Notes under the pieces: generated by a model
The model's input: the letters and a program-made list of their open reading frames with translations, nothing else
Told to the model about the DNA's origin: nothing
Databases searched by the model: none
Assembly (NCBI GenBank): GCA_035310985.1
Contig: DATGDH010000029.1
Span: forward strand, 62,001-126,000
Direction of reading: 5' to 3'
From: DAHVFK01 sp035310985
Lineage (GTDB): Bacteria > Pseudomonadota > Gammaproteobacteria > Burkholderiales > SG8-39
Length of the DNA stretch: 64,000 bases
Shown: piece after piece, positions 18,428-27,054 of the stretch
How positions within the stretch are numbered: position 1 is the first letter of the stretch
Layout of the letters: every line of letters starts with the position of its first letter
Program-made: the position numbers and the translations under genes

Positions 18428-19630
18428 TTATTTGCGCCTGCCGGCCGCGAGCATGCCCGCTATGTGCAGGATCAGCTTGCGCGCGAGCTCGATCTTGGGG
18501 GCGCGCCCGAGCGCGTGTGCGCCGCGGTCGTCGAAGAGGGTGATCTCGTTCTCCTCCGCCCCGAGCGCGTGCTGCGCGAGGTTGGCGGCGAGCAGCGGCA
18601 GCTTCTTTTTCGCCCGCTTGGCCATCGCGTGCTCGGCGAGATTCTCGCTCTCGGCCGCGAAGCCGACGCAAAACGGCGGCTTGGGACGCGCCGCCACCCA
18701 AGCCAGGATGTCCGGGTTCTCCTCTAGTGCCAGGCTTGCCGGTCGTGCGGATCCCTTCTTTATCTTCTGCTGCGAGGCATTCGTCACTCGGTAATCGGCC
18801 ACCGCGGCGACAGAGATGAACACGTCGCAGGCGCCCATCGCAGCCTTGACGGCCTCGAACATCTGCTGTGCGGTGACCACGTCTACCCTGGCTACCCCCG
18901 CGGGAGCCTGCAGCGCAACCGGTCCGCTGACCAGCGTGACCTGGGCACCCGCTTCACGCGCAGCCCGCGCCACCGCATAGCCCATCTTTCCCGAGCTGGC
19001 GTTGGTGATGACGCGCACTGGATCGATCGGCTCCTGCGTCGGACCTGCGGTCACCAGCACGCGCTTGCCAGCCAGGACTTTCGGCTGAAAAAACGCCTCG
19101 ATCTCCTCGAAAAGGGACGCCGGCTCGAGCATACGTCCCATCCCGGTTTCGCCGCACGCCTGGTCGCCCGCCTCGGGTCCGACGACTGCGATGCCGTCGT
19201 CGCGCAAGGTGAGGACGTTTCGCTGCGTCGCGGGGTTTTGCCACATCTCGACGTTCATCGCGGGAGCGAGCATGAGGGGACAGCGACGAGCCAGCACCAG
19301 CGTCGAGAGCAGGTCGTCGGCGAGGCCCGTCGCCGCCTTGGCGATAAAATCCGCGGAAGCCGGCGCAATCACGATCAGCTCGCGGTCGCGCGAGAGCTCG
19401 ATGTGTCCCATATTGTCCGGGACCCGCGGATCCCACAGGTCCGTCCATACCGGCTGCCCGGTCAGGGCCTGCATGCTCACTGGGCCGACAAAGCGTGTAG
19501 CCGCCTCGCTCATGGCGACCCGGACGTCGGCTCCGGCCTTCATCAAATAACGCGCGAGCTCGGCTGCTTTGTACGCAGCGATTCCGCCCGTCATGCCGAG
19601 GAGGATCTTCTTTCCCTTGATCGATGTCAT
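18428..19630 (-). CDS. coaBC: Bifunctional phosphopantothenoylcysteine decarboxylase / phosphopantothenate–cysteine ligase
   Basis: Carries out two consecutive steps of coenzyme A synthesis. The N-terminal CoaC half (~190 residues) is a flavin-dependent decarboxylase (GMTGGIAAYKAAELARYLMK, APAMNVEMWQNPATQRN, active Cys loop GDQACGETGMGRM). The C-terminal CoaB half is a CTP-dependent ligase (VTAGPTQEPIDPVRVITNAS, SSGKMGYAVARAA, KPPFCVGFAAE). The 400-residue length is normal. It probably leads the coaBC–dut operon; radC diverges from it 60 bases away. Confidence 0.97.
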   Translation of the reverse strand: MTSIKGKKILLGMTGGIAAYKAAELARYLMKAGADVRVAMSEAATRFVGPVSMQALTGQPVWTDLWDPRVPDNMGHIELSRDRELIVIAPASADFIAKAATGLADDLLSTLVLARRCPLMLAPAMNVEMWQNPATQRNVLTLRDDGIAVVGPEAGDQACGETGMGRMLEPASLFEEIEAFFQPKVLAGKRVLVTAGPTQEPIDPVRVITNASSGKMGYAVARAAREAGAQVTLVSGPVALQAPAGVARVDVVTAQQMFEAVKAAMGACDVFISVAAVADYRVTNASQQKIKKGSARPASLALEENPDILAWVAARPKPPFCVGFAAESENLAEHAMAKRAKKKLPLLAANLAQHALGAEENEITLFDDRGAHALGRAPKIELARKLILHIAGMLAAGRRK

Positions 19631-19690
19631 CCGGCCGGGCGCCAGCGCGTTGAAGGGAAGGGAATTCTAGGTGAATTCAGGGGAGTCCGC

Positions 19691-20365
19691 ATGGCGATCA
19701 CGGACTGGCCGGCGGACCAGCGTCCGCGTGAGAAACTGCTGGCACAGGGCCCGGCCGCACTTTCCGATGCGGAGCTGGTTGCGCTGTTCCTGCGCACCGG
19801 AATCGCCGGAAAGAACGCCGTCGAACTGGCCCGCGAGCTGATCGGCGTCTGCGGCGGGCTAAACGGCTTGCTGTCCGTCGATCGGACCGCGCTCGCGCAC
19901 ATAAGGGGCCTCGGCAGCGCAAAACTCGCGCAGCTCGCCGCCGTGCTCGAGCTGGCGCGCCGCTGCCTGGGCGAGCAACTGCGTAACGGTACGCCGCTCA
20001 ATTCGCCCAACGCTGTACGCGATTACCTGCGGCTCGCGCTGGACAGCCGAGAGCATGAAGTATTCCTCGCATTGTTCGTGGACGCGCAGCACCGGGTGCT
20101 CTGCGCCGAGGAACTGTTCCGTGGCACGCTCACGCAGACGAGCGTGTATCCCCGCGAGGTGGTGAAGGCCGCCCTACGCGCCAACGCCGCCGCAGTGATT
20201 TTTGCGCACAACCATCCGTCGGGGGTTGCGCAGCCCAGCCAGGCCGACGAGCTTCTCACGCGCAGCCTGAAGGACGCACTTGCACTGGTGGAGGTGAAGG
20301 TGCTCGACCACTTCATCGTCGCTCGCCGGCAGACGCTCTCGTTCGCTGAGCGGGGACTGCTCTAA
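19691..20365 (+). CDS. radC: RadC family JAMM-domain protein
   Basis: A 224-residue protein with an N-terminal UPF0758/HhH-like region and a C-terminal JAB/MPN domain carrying the metal motif HNHPSG and downstream Asp residues. The name comes from a misassigned E. coli repair phenotype; its biochemical role is not settled. The frame is open upstream to 19238 inside coaBC, but the ATG at 19691 gives the conserved MAITDWPADQRPREKLL start. It sits between coaBC and rpmB, as in many proteobacteria. Confidence 0.95.
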   Translation: MAITDWPADQRPREKLLAQGPAALSDAELVALFLRTGIAGKNAVELARELIGVCGGLNGLLSVDRTALAHIRGLGSAKLAQLAAVLELARRCLGEQLRNGTPLNSPNAVRDYLRLALDSREHEVFLALFVDAQHRVLCAEELFRGTLTQTSVYPREVVKAALRANAAAVIFAHNHPSGVAQPSQADELLTRSLKDALALVEVKVLDHFIVARRQTLSFAERGLL

Positions 20366-20368
20366 TCC

Positions 20369-20398
20369 TTGAAAAGCCACTGATTATTCGCGTATAAT
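20369..20398 (+). promoter_or_regulatory. Sigma-70 promoter of rpmB–rpmG
   Basis: TTGAAA (20369–20374) and TATAAT (20393–20398) with an 18-base spacer, right after radC and 26 bases before the rpmB ATG. Confidence 0.85.
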
Positions 20399-20424
20399 TT
20401 CAGCTTTTTCGCGGAGCCTCTTCC

Positions 20425-20697
20425 ATGTCCCGAGTCTGCGACGTCACCGGCAAGAAGCCGATGAAGGGCAACCTCGTTTCCCACGCCAACAACAAGACGC
20501 ACCGCGTGTTCCAGCCCAATTTGCATTACCGGCGCTTCTGGGTAGAGAGCGAGAATCGCTGGGTGCGCCTGCGCGTCTCGACGGCGGGACTGCGCCGCAT
20601 CGACAAGCTAGGCATTGACGCCGTGCTGGCCGAGGTGCGCGCCAAGGCCAAGGCGAAGGCCGGGGTCGTGCAGCCAAAGGCTGCGCCGAAAGCATAA
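20425..20697 (+). CDS. rpmB: 50S ribosomal protein L28
   Basis: A large-subunit ribosomal protein of 90 residues. It has the L28 signature MSRVCDVTGKKPMKGNLVSH and KTHRVFQPNLH, WVRLRVSTAGLR. The C-terminal tail is Ala/Lys-rich (RAKAKAKAG) and a little longer than in E. coli. First gene of the rpmB–rpmG operon, with its own strong promoter. Confidence 0.98.
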   Translation: MSRVCDVTGKKPMKGNLVSHANNKTHRVFQPNLHYRRFWVESENRWVRLRVSTAGLRRIDKLGIDAVLAEVRAKAKAKAGVVQPKAAPKA

Positions 20698-20709
20698 CGG
20701 GAATTCATC

Positions 20710-20865
20710 ATGCGCGAGAAGATCAAGCTCGAATCGACGGCCGGGACCGGCCACTTCTACACTACGACGAAGAACAAGCGCACAACGCCGGACAAGCTCG
20801 AAATCAAGAAGTACGATCCGAAGGCGCGCAAGCACGTGCTCTATAAGGAAGGCAAGCTCAAGTAG
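20710..20865 (+). CDS. rpmG: 50S ribosomal protein L33
   Basis: A 51-residue protein starting MREKIKLESTAGTGHFYTTT and ending KARKHVLYKEGKLK, a classic L33. It starts 12 bases after rpmB. It lacks the zinc-binding Cys pairs, so it is the zinc-free form of L33. A terminator follows 25 bases after the stop. Confidence 0.97.
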   Translation: MREKIKLESTAGTGHFYTTTKNKRTTPDKLEIKKYDPKARKHVLYKEGKLK

Positions 20866-20890
20866 CGTACGCCTTTCGCACCAACAGAAA

Positions 20891-20914
20891 AGCCCGCCTG
20901 AGCGGGCTTTTTTC
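20891..20914 (+). terminator. Terminator after rpmG
   Basis: Stem AGCCCGC/GCGGGCT with a CTGA loop, followed by a run of six Ts. Confidence 0.9.
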
Positions 20915-20929
20915 TCGTGCGTGACCGTC

Positions 20930-22102
20930 CTAGGCGTAGCAGCGCAGGCGGCGCGAAAAGTCCTGCAGCGGCACGATACCGCTCGTCTCGGCCCGGCGGC
21001 ACCAGTCCTGCAACTGCCGCAAGAGCTGCTCCTTGGACGCGCTCGAGCGCTCCCATAGCGCCGCCAGCTCGTGGCGCATCGCTACCAACGTGGCCAGCGC
21101 GCGCGAATTCTTCAGCGCTTCGGCGAGACGCGATCGCTCGTAATCCGAGAGCTCCTGGACGCGCAGCAGCGCTCGTTTCAGGGACTTGAGCGCGGCGGCA
21201 TCCTTGGGCGACCAGTGCGCGAGCCGTTCGAGCTCGGCACGATAGGTCTGCTTGATCGATTTTGCGTAGCGCGAGAGGACGTCATAGCGGTTCGCGATCA
21301 CCGCGTGCAGCGTATCGAAGTCGGCCGCCGGCTTCGGCGCCGCGAAGCGCGGCTTCGGTGCCACCTTCTTGACGCTCGCCAGCCCGAACGTTTCGAGGAT
21401 GCGGATGTACATCCAGCCGATGTCGAATTCGTACCACTTGGTGGAAAGCTTCGCCGACGAGGCGAATGCATGGTGGTTGTTGTGCAACTCCTCGCCGCCG
21501 ATCAGGATCCCCAACGGGATGATGTTCGTGCTGGCATCGGCGCAATCGTAGCTGCGATAGCCGAAATAATGGCCCAAACCGTTAATGACGCCCGCCGCCC
21601 AGAACGGTATCCACACGATCTGGGTAATCAGGATGAGCGCGCCGGGTACCACGCCGAACAGCAAGAGGTTCATCGCGCCCATGAGCGTCAGGCCGAGGAT
21701 CGCGAATCTGGAATAGAGATTGCGCTCGATCCAGTCGTTCGGCGTGCCGTGCCCGTACCGCTCCATGGTTTCGGGATTGTGGGATTCCTTCACATAGAGG
21801 AACACTCCGCCCCAAAGCACGCGGTTAATACCCAGCACCTGCGGGCTGTGCGGGTCTTCCGGCGTCTCGCACTTGGCGTGGTGCTTGCGGTGGATGGCGG
21901 CCCACTCCTTAGTGATCATGCCGGTCGTGAGCCAGAGCCAGAAGCGGAAGAAATGCGAGACCAGCGGATGCAGGTCGAGCGCGCGATGCGCTTGGTGCCG
22001 GTGCAGAAAGATGGTCACCGATGCGATCGTGATATGCGTAAGGCCGAGCGCAACCAATGCGTAGCCCCACCAGGGTAGATCAAAGATTCCGGAGAAGATC
22101 AT
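20930..22102 (-). CDS. Acyl-CoA delta-9 type fatty acid desaturase
   Basis: A membrane di-iron desaturase of 390 residues that introduces a double bond in acyl chains for membrane fluidity. The three His boxes are HRHQAH, HRKHH and HNNHH, with hydrophobic helices around them. After residue ~255 there is an extra ~130-residue helical, Lys/Arg/Leu-rich tail (PKPRFAAPKPAADFDTLHAV onward) beyond the catalytic domain; its role is unknown. Single gene, convergent with rpmG and divergent from terC with 200 bases between. Confidence 0.94.
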   Translation of the reverse strand: MIFSGIFDLPWWGYALVALGLTHITIASVTIFLHRHQAHRALDLHPLVSHFFRFWLWLTTGMITKEWAAIHRKHHAKCETPEDPHSPQVLGINRVLWGGVFLYVKESHNPETMERYGHGTPNDWIERNLYSRFAILGLTLMGAMNLLLFGVVPGALILITQIVWIPFWAAGVINGLGHYFGYRSYDCADASTNIIPLGILIGGEELHNNHHAFASSAKLSTKWYEFDIGWMYIRILETFGLASVKKVAPKPRFAAPKPAADFDTLHAVIANRYDVLSRYAKSIKQTYRAELERLAHWSPKDAAALKSLKRALLRVQELSDYERSRLAEALKNSRALATLVAMRHELAALWERSSASKEQLLRQLQDWCRRAETSGIVPLQDFSRRLRCYA

Positions 22103-22302
22103 CAGGGCAGTGATGTAATAGTAGTTATGGATGTCAGGCCGGCGTCATTCTACGCGAATCCCTCCCTGCCGCAAGGAAGGATCTACCATCGCCGCCTCCG
22201 CGACGAGCGGCCTTCCAACCGCCCGTCCCACAAGGAAAAAATGCACATCCGGACGGCGCGGCGAGACGGCGTGAATACCGCAATCAACATTGGACAACGC
22301 AA

Positions 22303-23073
22303 ATGATCGAATTGCTCACCGATCCCCAGGCGTGGATCGCGTTCGCAACTCTCACCGCGCTCGAGCTGGTGCTCGGGATCGACAACATCATCTTCATCGC
22401 GATCCTCGTCGACCGCCTTCCGCCCGGGCAGCGCGAGCGCGCGCGCCGAGTGGGACTATTCGGGGCGATGTTCATGCGCGTCGCCCTGCTGCTGGCGCTC
22501 GCGTGGATCATCGGCATGACCGCGCCGCTGGTCACCGTTCTGGGTACCGAGATCTCTGCCCGCGACCTTATCCTGATCGGTGGCGGAGTGTTCCTGCTGT
22601 GGAAAAGCACGCTCGAAATCCATCAGCTGCTCGAAGGCGAGGAGGACCGCAGTGAGAAGGGAACCGCGCGCGCGACGTTCGGCGTACTCATCGCCCAGAT
22701 CATGGTCATAGATCTTGTGTTCTCGCTGGACTCGATCATCACCGCGGTGGGCATGGTGCAGCAGATCGAAGTGATGATCGCTGCGGTCATCGTGTCCGTC
22801 GGCCTCATGATGGTGTTCGCCGGCCCAATCGGGCGGTTCGTCTCCAGGCATCCGACCGTCAAGATGCTGGCGCTCTCGTTCCTGGTGGTCGTCGGTGTCG
22901 CTCTGGTCGCGCAAGGATTCGATCACGAGGTACCGAAGGGCTATATCTATTTCGCCATGGCATTCTCGGTCTGCGTCGAGATGCTCAATATCCGCATGCG
23001 CCGCGCACGCGCGCAACCCGTGCACCTGCACGCGCGCTACGCGCCGCCCGAGGGCGAACGGCGGGACGATTGA
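22303..23073 (+). CDS. TerC family integral membrane protein
   Basis: A 256-residue membrane protein with about seven helices. The TerC signature is ALELVLGIDNIIFIAI, with the acidic residues of the second half in VIDLVFSLDSIITAVG. Family members are linked to tellurite resistance or to Mn2+ export (Alx/MntX-type); the latter is more likely for a stand-alone gene. I looked for a yybP-ykoY manganese riboswitch in the 200 bases upstream and did not recognise one. Its 3' end overlaps the 3' end of the opposing RNA methyltransferase gene by 37 bases. Confidence 0.92.
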   Translation: MIELLTDPQAWIAFATLTALELVLGIDNIIFIAILVDRLPPGQRERARRVGLFGAMFMRVALLLALAWIIGMTAPLVTVLGTEISARDLILIGGGVFLLWKSTLEIHQLLEGEEDRSEKGTARATFGVLIAQIMVIDLVFSLDSIITAVGMVQQIEVMIAAVIVSVGLMMVFAGPIGRFVSRHPTVKMLALSFLVVVGVALVAQGFDHEVPKGYIYFAMAFSVCVEMLNIRMRRARAQPVHLHARYAPPEGERRDD

Positions 23074-24332
23074 GCGACACCGCGGCGTTCGAATGCGGCC
23101 GCATAGAAGCCATCGGTGCCGTGGCGATGTGGCCAGAGGCGCAGCGTACGACCAGTGTCCAGCGAGATGCGCTGCGCGGCAAGCAGCTCGGCGCAGGAGA
23201 GCGGCGTGAATTCGGGGTGCCCCGCGGCGAATGCCTCGGCGACTGCCTCGTTCTCCTCCCGCAGGATGCTGCAGGTTGCGTAGACAATGCGGCCGCCAGG
23301 TTTTACCAACCGCGCCGCTGCATTCAGGATTCCGTTCTGCTTGCGCGCAAGCTCGGCGACCGCCCCCGGCCCGTGACGCCACTTGAGATCGGGGTTGCGA
23401 CGCAAGGTGCCGAAGCCGCTGCAAGGCGCGTCGACCAGCACGCGGTCGATCTTGTCAGACAGGCGCCTGGCGCGCAGGTCACCCTCTCCGGTCAGAACCA
23501 GGGGGTGCACATTCGAAATACCAGCTCGCGCCGCGCGCGGCGCGAGCGCCTGCAGGCGCCTCGCAGAGACGTCCATCGCATAAATGCGGCCGGTGCCACG
23601 CATGAGCGCCGCCAGGGCAAGCGTCTTGCCACCCGCACCGGCGCAGAAGTCGGCGATCATCTCGCCGCGGCGCGGGGCCACGAGATAGGCAAGCAGCTGG
23701 CTGCCCTCGTCCTGGACCTCGATCAGACCCTGTTCGAAAAGCTCGTGCCGGTTGATCGCGGGCTTGGCGGCCAGCCGGATGCCGGCCGGCGAGTAGGGCG
23801 TCGCCTCGCCGTCGATGCCGCTCGCCGCGAGCTGCGCCAGGGCGGGCTCGCGCTGGAGGCGCGCCAGATTGACGCGCAGGTCGAGCGGCGCCGGGGCGAG
23901 CATGCCGTGCGCGATGCGCATCGCCTCCTCCTCTCCGTGCTCGGCCGCGATCCGCTGCCACAGCCAGTCGGGGAGATCGGCGCGCACCGCCGCCGGCCAG
24001 TGCTCCGATTTGGCGGCGCGCATGCGCGCGATGAGTGCCACTTCGCCCTCGCGCAGCACACCCTGCAGCGCGCGCGCGGACATTCCCTGCACGCGCACGA
24101 GCGTCCCGAGCAGCAGCGCGCGCGGCGCACCGGACTCCGCCGCGGCCTCCAAGGAGCGGCGCCGCCGCAGCAGCGCGTAAACTATCTCCGCGATGAACGC
24201 GCGATCGCCCTGACCGAGCTGTCGGTGCGCGCGGAAATAACGCGACACGGTCTGATCCGCGGGCCCGGAAAAGCGCAGCAATTCCGACGCAAGCGCTTCG
24301 GCGTGCGCCAACTGCCCCGCATGCGGCGTCAC
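23037..24332 (-). CDS. RsmB/NOP family SAM-dependent RNA (cytosine-5) methyltransferase
   Basis: A 431-residue enzyme with an N-terminal NusB-like helical region and a C-terminal Rossmann methyltransferase. Motifs: DFCAGAGGKTLALAALM (SAM site), VDAPCSGFGTLRRNPDLKW (first Cys) and YATCSILREENE (catalytic TCS Cys). It probably methylates rRNA; the exact site is not predictable because betaproteobacteria carry several paralogues. The GTG at 24332 overlaps the stop of the DUF3108 gene (GTGA) and gives the expected N-terminus, so the longer reading is rejected. Last gene of a long minus-strand run. Confidence 0.93.
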   Translation of the reverse strand: MTPHAGQLAHAEALASELLRFSGPADQTVSRYFRAHRQLGQGDRAFIAEIVYALLRRRRSLEAAAESGAPRALLLGTLVRVQGMSARALQGVLREGEVALIARMRAAKSEHWPAAVRADLPDWLWQRIAAEHGEEEAMRIAHGMLAPAPLDLRVNLARLQREPALAQLAASGIDGEATPYSPAGIRLAAKPAINRHELFEQGLIEVQDEGSQLLAYLVAPRRGEMIADFCAGAGGKTLALAALMRGTGRIYAMDVSARRLQALAPRAARAGISNVHPLVLTGEGDLRARRLSDKIDRVLVDAPCSGFGTLRRNPDLKWRHGPGAVAELARKQNGILNAAARLVKPGGRIVYATCSILREENEAVAEAFAAGHPEFTPLSCAELLAAQRISLDTGRTLRLWPHRHGTDGFYAAAFERRGVAQSSRRSPSGGA

Positions 24333-25009
24333 GGAATGCTCAGGCGCTTTGCCACCTGGTCGATGCGCGTACCATCCTTGTCCACGATTAGGAGGCGCAC
24401 CGGCAGGTTGCCGTGGTCGGTCGCCAGCCACAGCTCCGTGGCCTTGTCGTCGGGGCCGTCCCGAACCTTTTCGAGCTTGAGCGTATCGAACACGCCCGCG
24501 GGCGTCGTAAGGCGTTCGTGGCCAGCGGCCCTGTACGTATAGGTCGAGATACCCTTGCCGTCGGCGGAATGCACGGTCACGGGTTGGGCACCGGGCAGTA
24601 AAAAGGAGAACGTAAAGGCCACCGACAGGCGATCCTGCGCGTTCGCCGGCATCTGCAGCACCTGCGGCGGTCCCTTGAACGTCATGGTGAGCGTCTTCTT
24701 GGTCCAGTCGAAGCTGACGCTCGCCGGATCGCGCATTGGGCGGTGATCCGTGTACTCGAGCGGCCGCAGCCCGTCGGGAGAGATTGTCCCGCGGCTGGTC
24801 CGCTCGCTGTGGTAGACGGAAAGAATTCCGAGGCCACTGGTCTTCTCGTCGATGCTGTAGGTCTTGTCGTCATGCCGCAGCTGCTCGACGACCTCGGCGA
24901 GCACCGTGCCGTTGCGGCTCACGTCGTAGACGATCTCGGCCTGCCGCGGCGGCGCCGCGTGGGCGCAGACGCTGACGCTAATCGCAATCGGAAAAAACCA
25001 GTTGCGCAT
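24329..25009 (-). CDS. DUF3108 exported protein
   Basis: A 226-residue protein with a short signal peptide (MRNWFFPIAISVSVCAHA) and a beta-rich DUF3108 domain (AEIVYDVSRNGTVLAEVVEQ, YTYRAAGHERLTTPAGVFDT, LWLATDHGNLPVRLLIVDKD). It is periplasmic or envelope-associated; the function of the family is not known. It starts inside the last 32 bases of purN and overlaps the RNA methyltransferase start, so it is co-translated with both. This purN–DUF3108–rsmB order is common in betaproteobacteria. Confidence 0.88.
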   Translation of the reverse strand: MRNWFFPIAISVSVCAHAAPPRQAEIVYDVSRNGTVLAEVVEQLRHDDKTYSIDEKTSGLGILSVYHSERTSRGTISPDGLRPLEYTDHRPMRDPASVSFDWTKKTLTMTFKGPPQVLQMPANAQDRLSVAFTFSFLLPGAQPVTVHSADGKGISTYTYRAAGHERLTTPAGVFDTLKLEKVRDGPDDKATELWLATDHGNLPVRLLIVDKDGTRIDQVAKRLSIP

Positions 25010-25595
25010 CGTTGTCCTTAACGCGAACCACCCCGTCGCCAATGACAAGCCGCCCGTCCAGGAACCACCGTAGCGCGCGCGGATAGATGACGTGCTCCTG
25101 CCGCAGGACACGTGCCGCGAGCGTCGCGACGGTATCATCGGGCCGCACCGGCACGGCAGCCTGCGCGATGATCGGTCCGTGGTCCAGCTGCGCTGTCACG
25201 AAATGCACGGTGCAGCCGTGCACCTTGACCCCCGCGCCCAGGGCGCGCGCATGCGTGTCGAGGCCCGGAAACGAAGGCAACAGCGACGGGTGGATATTGA
25301 CCAGACGTCCCTCGTACCGACGCACGAACGCCGCCGTGAGGACGCGCATGAAGCCGGCGAGCGCGACCAGCCTCGGCGCATGGCGATCGATCTCCTCGGC
25401 CAGCGCCGCGTCGAAGGCCTCGCGCGACGCGAAATCCCGATGCGCCACTGTCCGGGTGGCAACACGGCACTCACGGGCGATCGCGAGCCCCGCCGCATCC
25501 GCGACATTGCTGACGACCGCCGAGACCGGCAGTCCCGCGTCGAGCAATGCCTGCATGTTGCTGCCGCGGCCGGAGATGAGGACGACGATCGACAT
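24978..25595 (-). CDS. purN: Phosphoribosylglycinamide formyltransferase
   Basis: Transfers formyl from 10-formyl-tetrahydrofolate to GAR in purine synthesis, in the cytoplasm. 205 residues. Substrate loop ISGRGSNMQALL (residues 8–19). The catalytic triad is present as Asn100, His102 (NIHPSLLPSFPG) and Asp138 (QLDHGPIIAQ). Located 52 bases downstream of fumC. Confidence 0.97.
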   Translation of the reverse strand: MSIVVLISGRGSNMQALLDAGLPVSAVVSNVADAAGLAIARECRVATRTVAHRDFASREAFDAALAEEIDRHAPRLVALAGFMRVLTAAFVRRYEGRLVNIHPSLLPSFPGLDTHARALGAGVKVHGCTVHFVTAQLDHGPIIAQAAVPVRPDDTVATLAARVLRQEHVIYPRALRWFLDGRLVIGDGVVRVKDNDAQLVFSDCD

Positions 25596-25647
25596 GGCGG
25601 GTCGCAGTGTAGCAGCCCGGTATTCACGGAAGTCTTGCCAGAACCCT

Positions 25648-27042
25648 TCATGGACCGGGTCGCGTCATGTCCCGCGGGCGCACCCAGCGATCGAAGTCCT
25701 GCGCGCTGACGTAGCCGAGGGCGAGCGCGGCCTCGCGCAGCGTGGTGCCCTCGCGGTGCGCCTTCTTGGCGATTTCCGCGGCGCGGTCGTAGCCGATCAT
25801 AGGCGTGAGCGCAGTGACGAGCATGAGCGAGCGCTCGACCAGCTCCGCGATACGGTGCTCGTTCGCCTGAATGCCGCGCACGCAGTGCTCCTCGAACGAC
25901 GCGCATCCGTCGGCCAGCAGGCGGGCGCTCTGCAGGAAGTCGTAGATCAACACGGGCTTGAACACGTTCAGCTCGAAATTTCCCGAGGCTCCGGCAAAAT
26001 TGACCGTGACGTCGTTACCGAACACCTGGGCGCACAACATGGTCAGCGCCTCGGCCTGCGTCGGATTGACCTTACCGGGCATGATTGAACTGCCGGGCTC
26101 GTTCTCGGGCAGGCTGAGCTCGCCGAGTCCCGAGCGCGGCCCGGATGCTAGCCAGCGCAGGTCGTTCGCGATCTTCATGAGGGCAGCGGCGAGCGTCTTG
26201 AGCGCGCCGTGCGCGAAAAGCAGCGCCTCGTGCCCCGCGAGTCCGGCGAACTTGTTGGTAGCAGCGGTAAATTGCAGCCCGGTGGCGCGCGCGATTTCAT
26301 GTGCGACGCGCGTGCCGAATTCCGGGTGCGCGTTTAGGCCGGTGCCGACCGCCGTGCCCCCGATCGCCAGCTCCTGCAGGCCCTCCCGCGACTGGACCAG
26401 GGCTTCCCGGGCGCGCTCGAGTTGCGCCACATAGCCCGAGAACTCCTGTCCCAGAGTGAGCGGCGTCGCATCCTGCAGGTGAGTGCGGCCGATCTTCACG
26501 ATGCGGGCGAACTCCTTCGACTTCGCCGCCAGCGCCGCGCGCAGTTGCGCGAGCGCCGGCAGCAGCGCCTCGTGCAGCGCGCGCGCCGCGGCAACGTGCA
26601 TCGCGCTCGGGAACACGTCGTTCGAGGATTGCCCGCGGTTCACATCGTCGTTGGCATGCACGAGCCGCTTCGCGCCACGTTCGCCGCCCAGCAGCTCCGA
26701 TGCGCGGTTGGCCAGCACTTCGTTCACGTTCATGTTCGACTGGGTGCCGGAGCCCGTCTGCCACACGAGCAGCGGGAATTCATCGTCGTGCCGCCCGGCG
26801 AGCACCTCGTCCGCGGCACGCGCGATCGCATTGGCCTTTGCCGCATCGACCAACCCGAGCTCGCGATTCACGGTCGCCGCTGCGCGCTTGACGAGCGCCA
26901 GCGCGCGAATCATCTCGAGCGGCATGCGCTCGCCGGATATGCGGAACAGGCGCCGGCTGCGCTCGGTTTGCGCGCCCCACAGCCTGTCCGCAGGAACCTC
27001 GATCGTACCGAAGGAGTCCTGCTCGAGGCGCGTCTCGCCCAC
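25648..27042 (-). CDS. fumC: Class II fumarate hydratase
   Basis: Iron-independent fumarase (fumarate + H2O to malate) of the TCA cycle; a cytoplasmic homotetramer of 464 residues. Signatures: QTGSGTQSNMNVNEVLANRA, NRGQSSNDVFPSAMH, IGRTHLQDATPLTLGQEFSG with catalytic His, and the lyase signature GSSIMPGKVNPTQAE. It lies in the run thioredoxin–pirin–fumC–purN and starts 12 bases after pirin. Like aconitase-independent class II enzymes elsewhere it fits with the oxidative-stress type neighbours. Confidence 0.97.
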   Translation of the reverse strand: MGETRLEQDSFGTIEVPADRLWGAQTERSRRLFRISGERMPLEMIRALALVKRAAATVNRELGLVDAAKANAIARAADEVLAGRHDDEFPLLVWQTGSGTQSNMNVNEVLANRASELLGGERGAKRLVHANDDVNRGQSSNDVFPSAMHVAAARALHEALLPALAQLRAALAAKSKEFARIVKIGRTHLQDATPLTLGQEFSGYVAQLERAREALVQSREGLQELAIGGTAVGTGLNAHPEFGTRVAHEIARATGLQFTAATNKFAGLAGHEALLFAHGALKTLAAALMKIANDLRWLASGPRSGLGELSLPENEPGSSIMPGKVNPTQAEALTMLCAQVFGNDVTVNFAGASGNFELNVFKPVLIYDFLQSARLLADGCASFEEHCVRGIQANEHRIAELVERSLMLVTALTPMIGYDRAAEIAKKAHREGTTLREAALALGYVSAQDFDRWVRPRDMTRPGP

Positions 27043-27054
27043 TGCTCGCGCGCG

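Noticed and set aside
22103..22302. Possible manganese riboswitch upstream of terC
   Set aside because: TerC genes often have a yybP-ykoY riboswitch, but I could not find its conserved loops in these 200 bases.
23037..23073. Overlap of terC and the RNA methyltransferase 3' ends as a possible antisense regulatory device
   Set aside because: Short convergent overlaps are common in compact genomes and the same is seen at gluQ/EamA and at the cyclase/DsbA pair.
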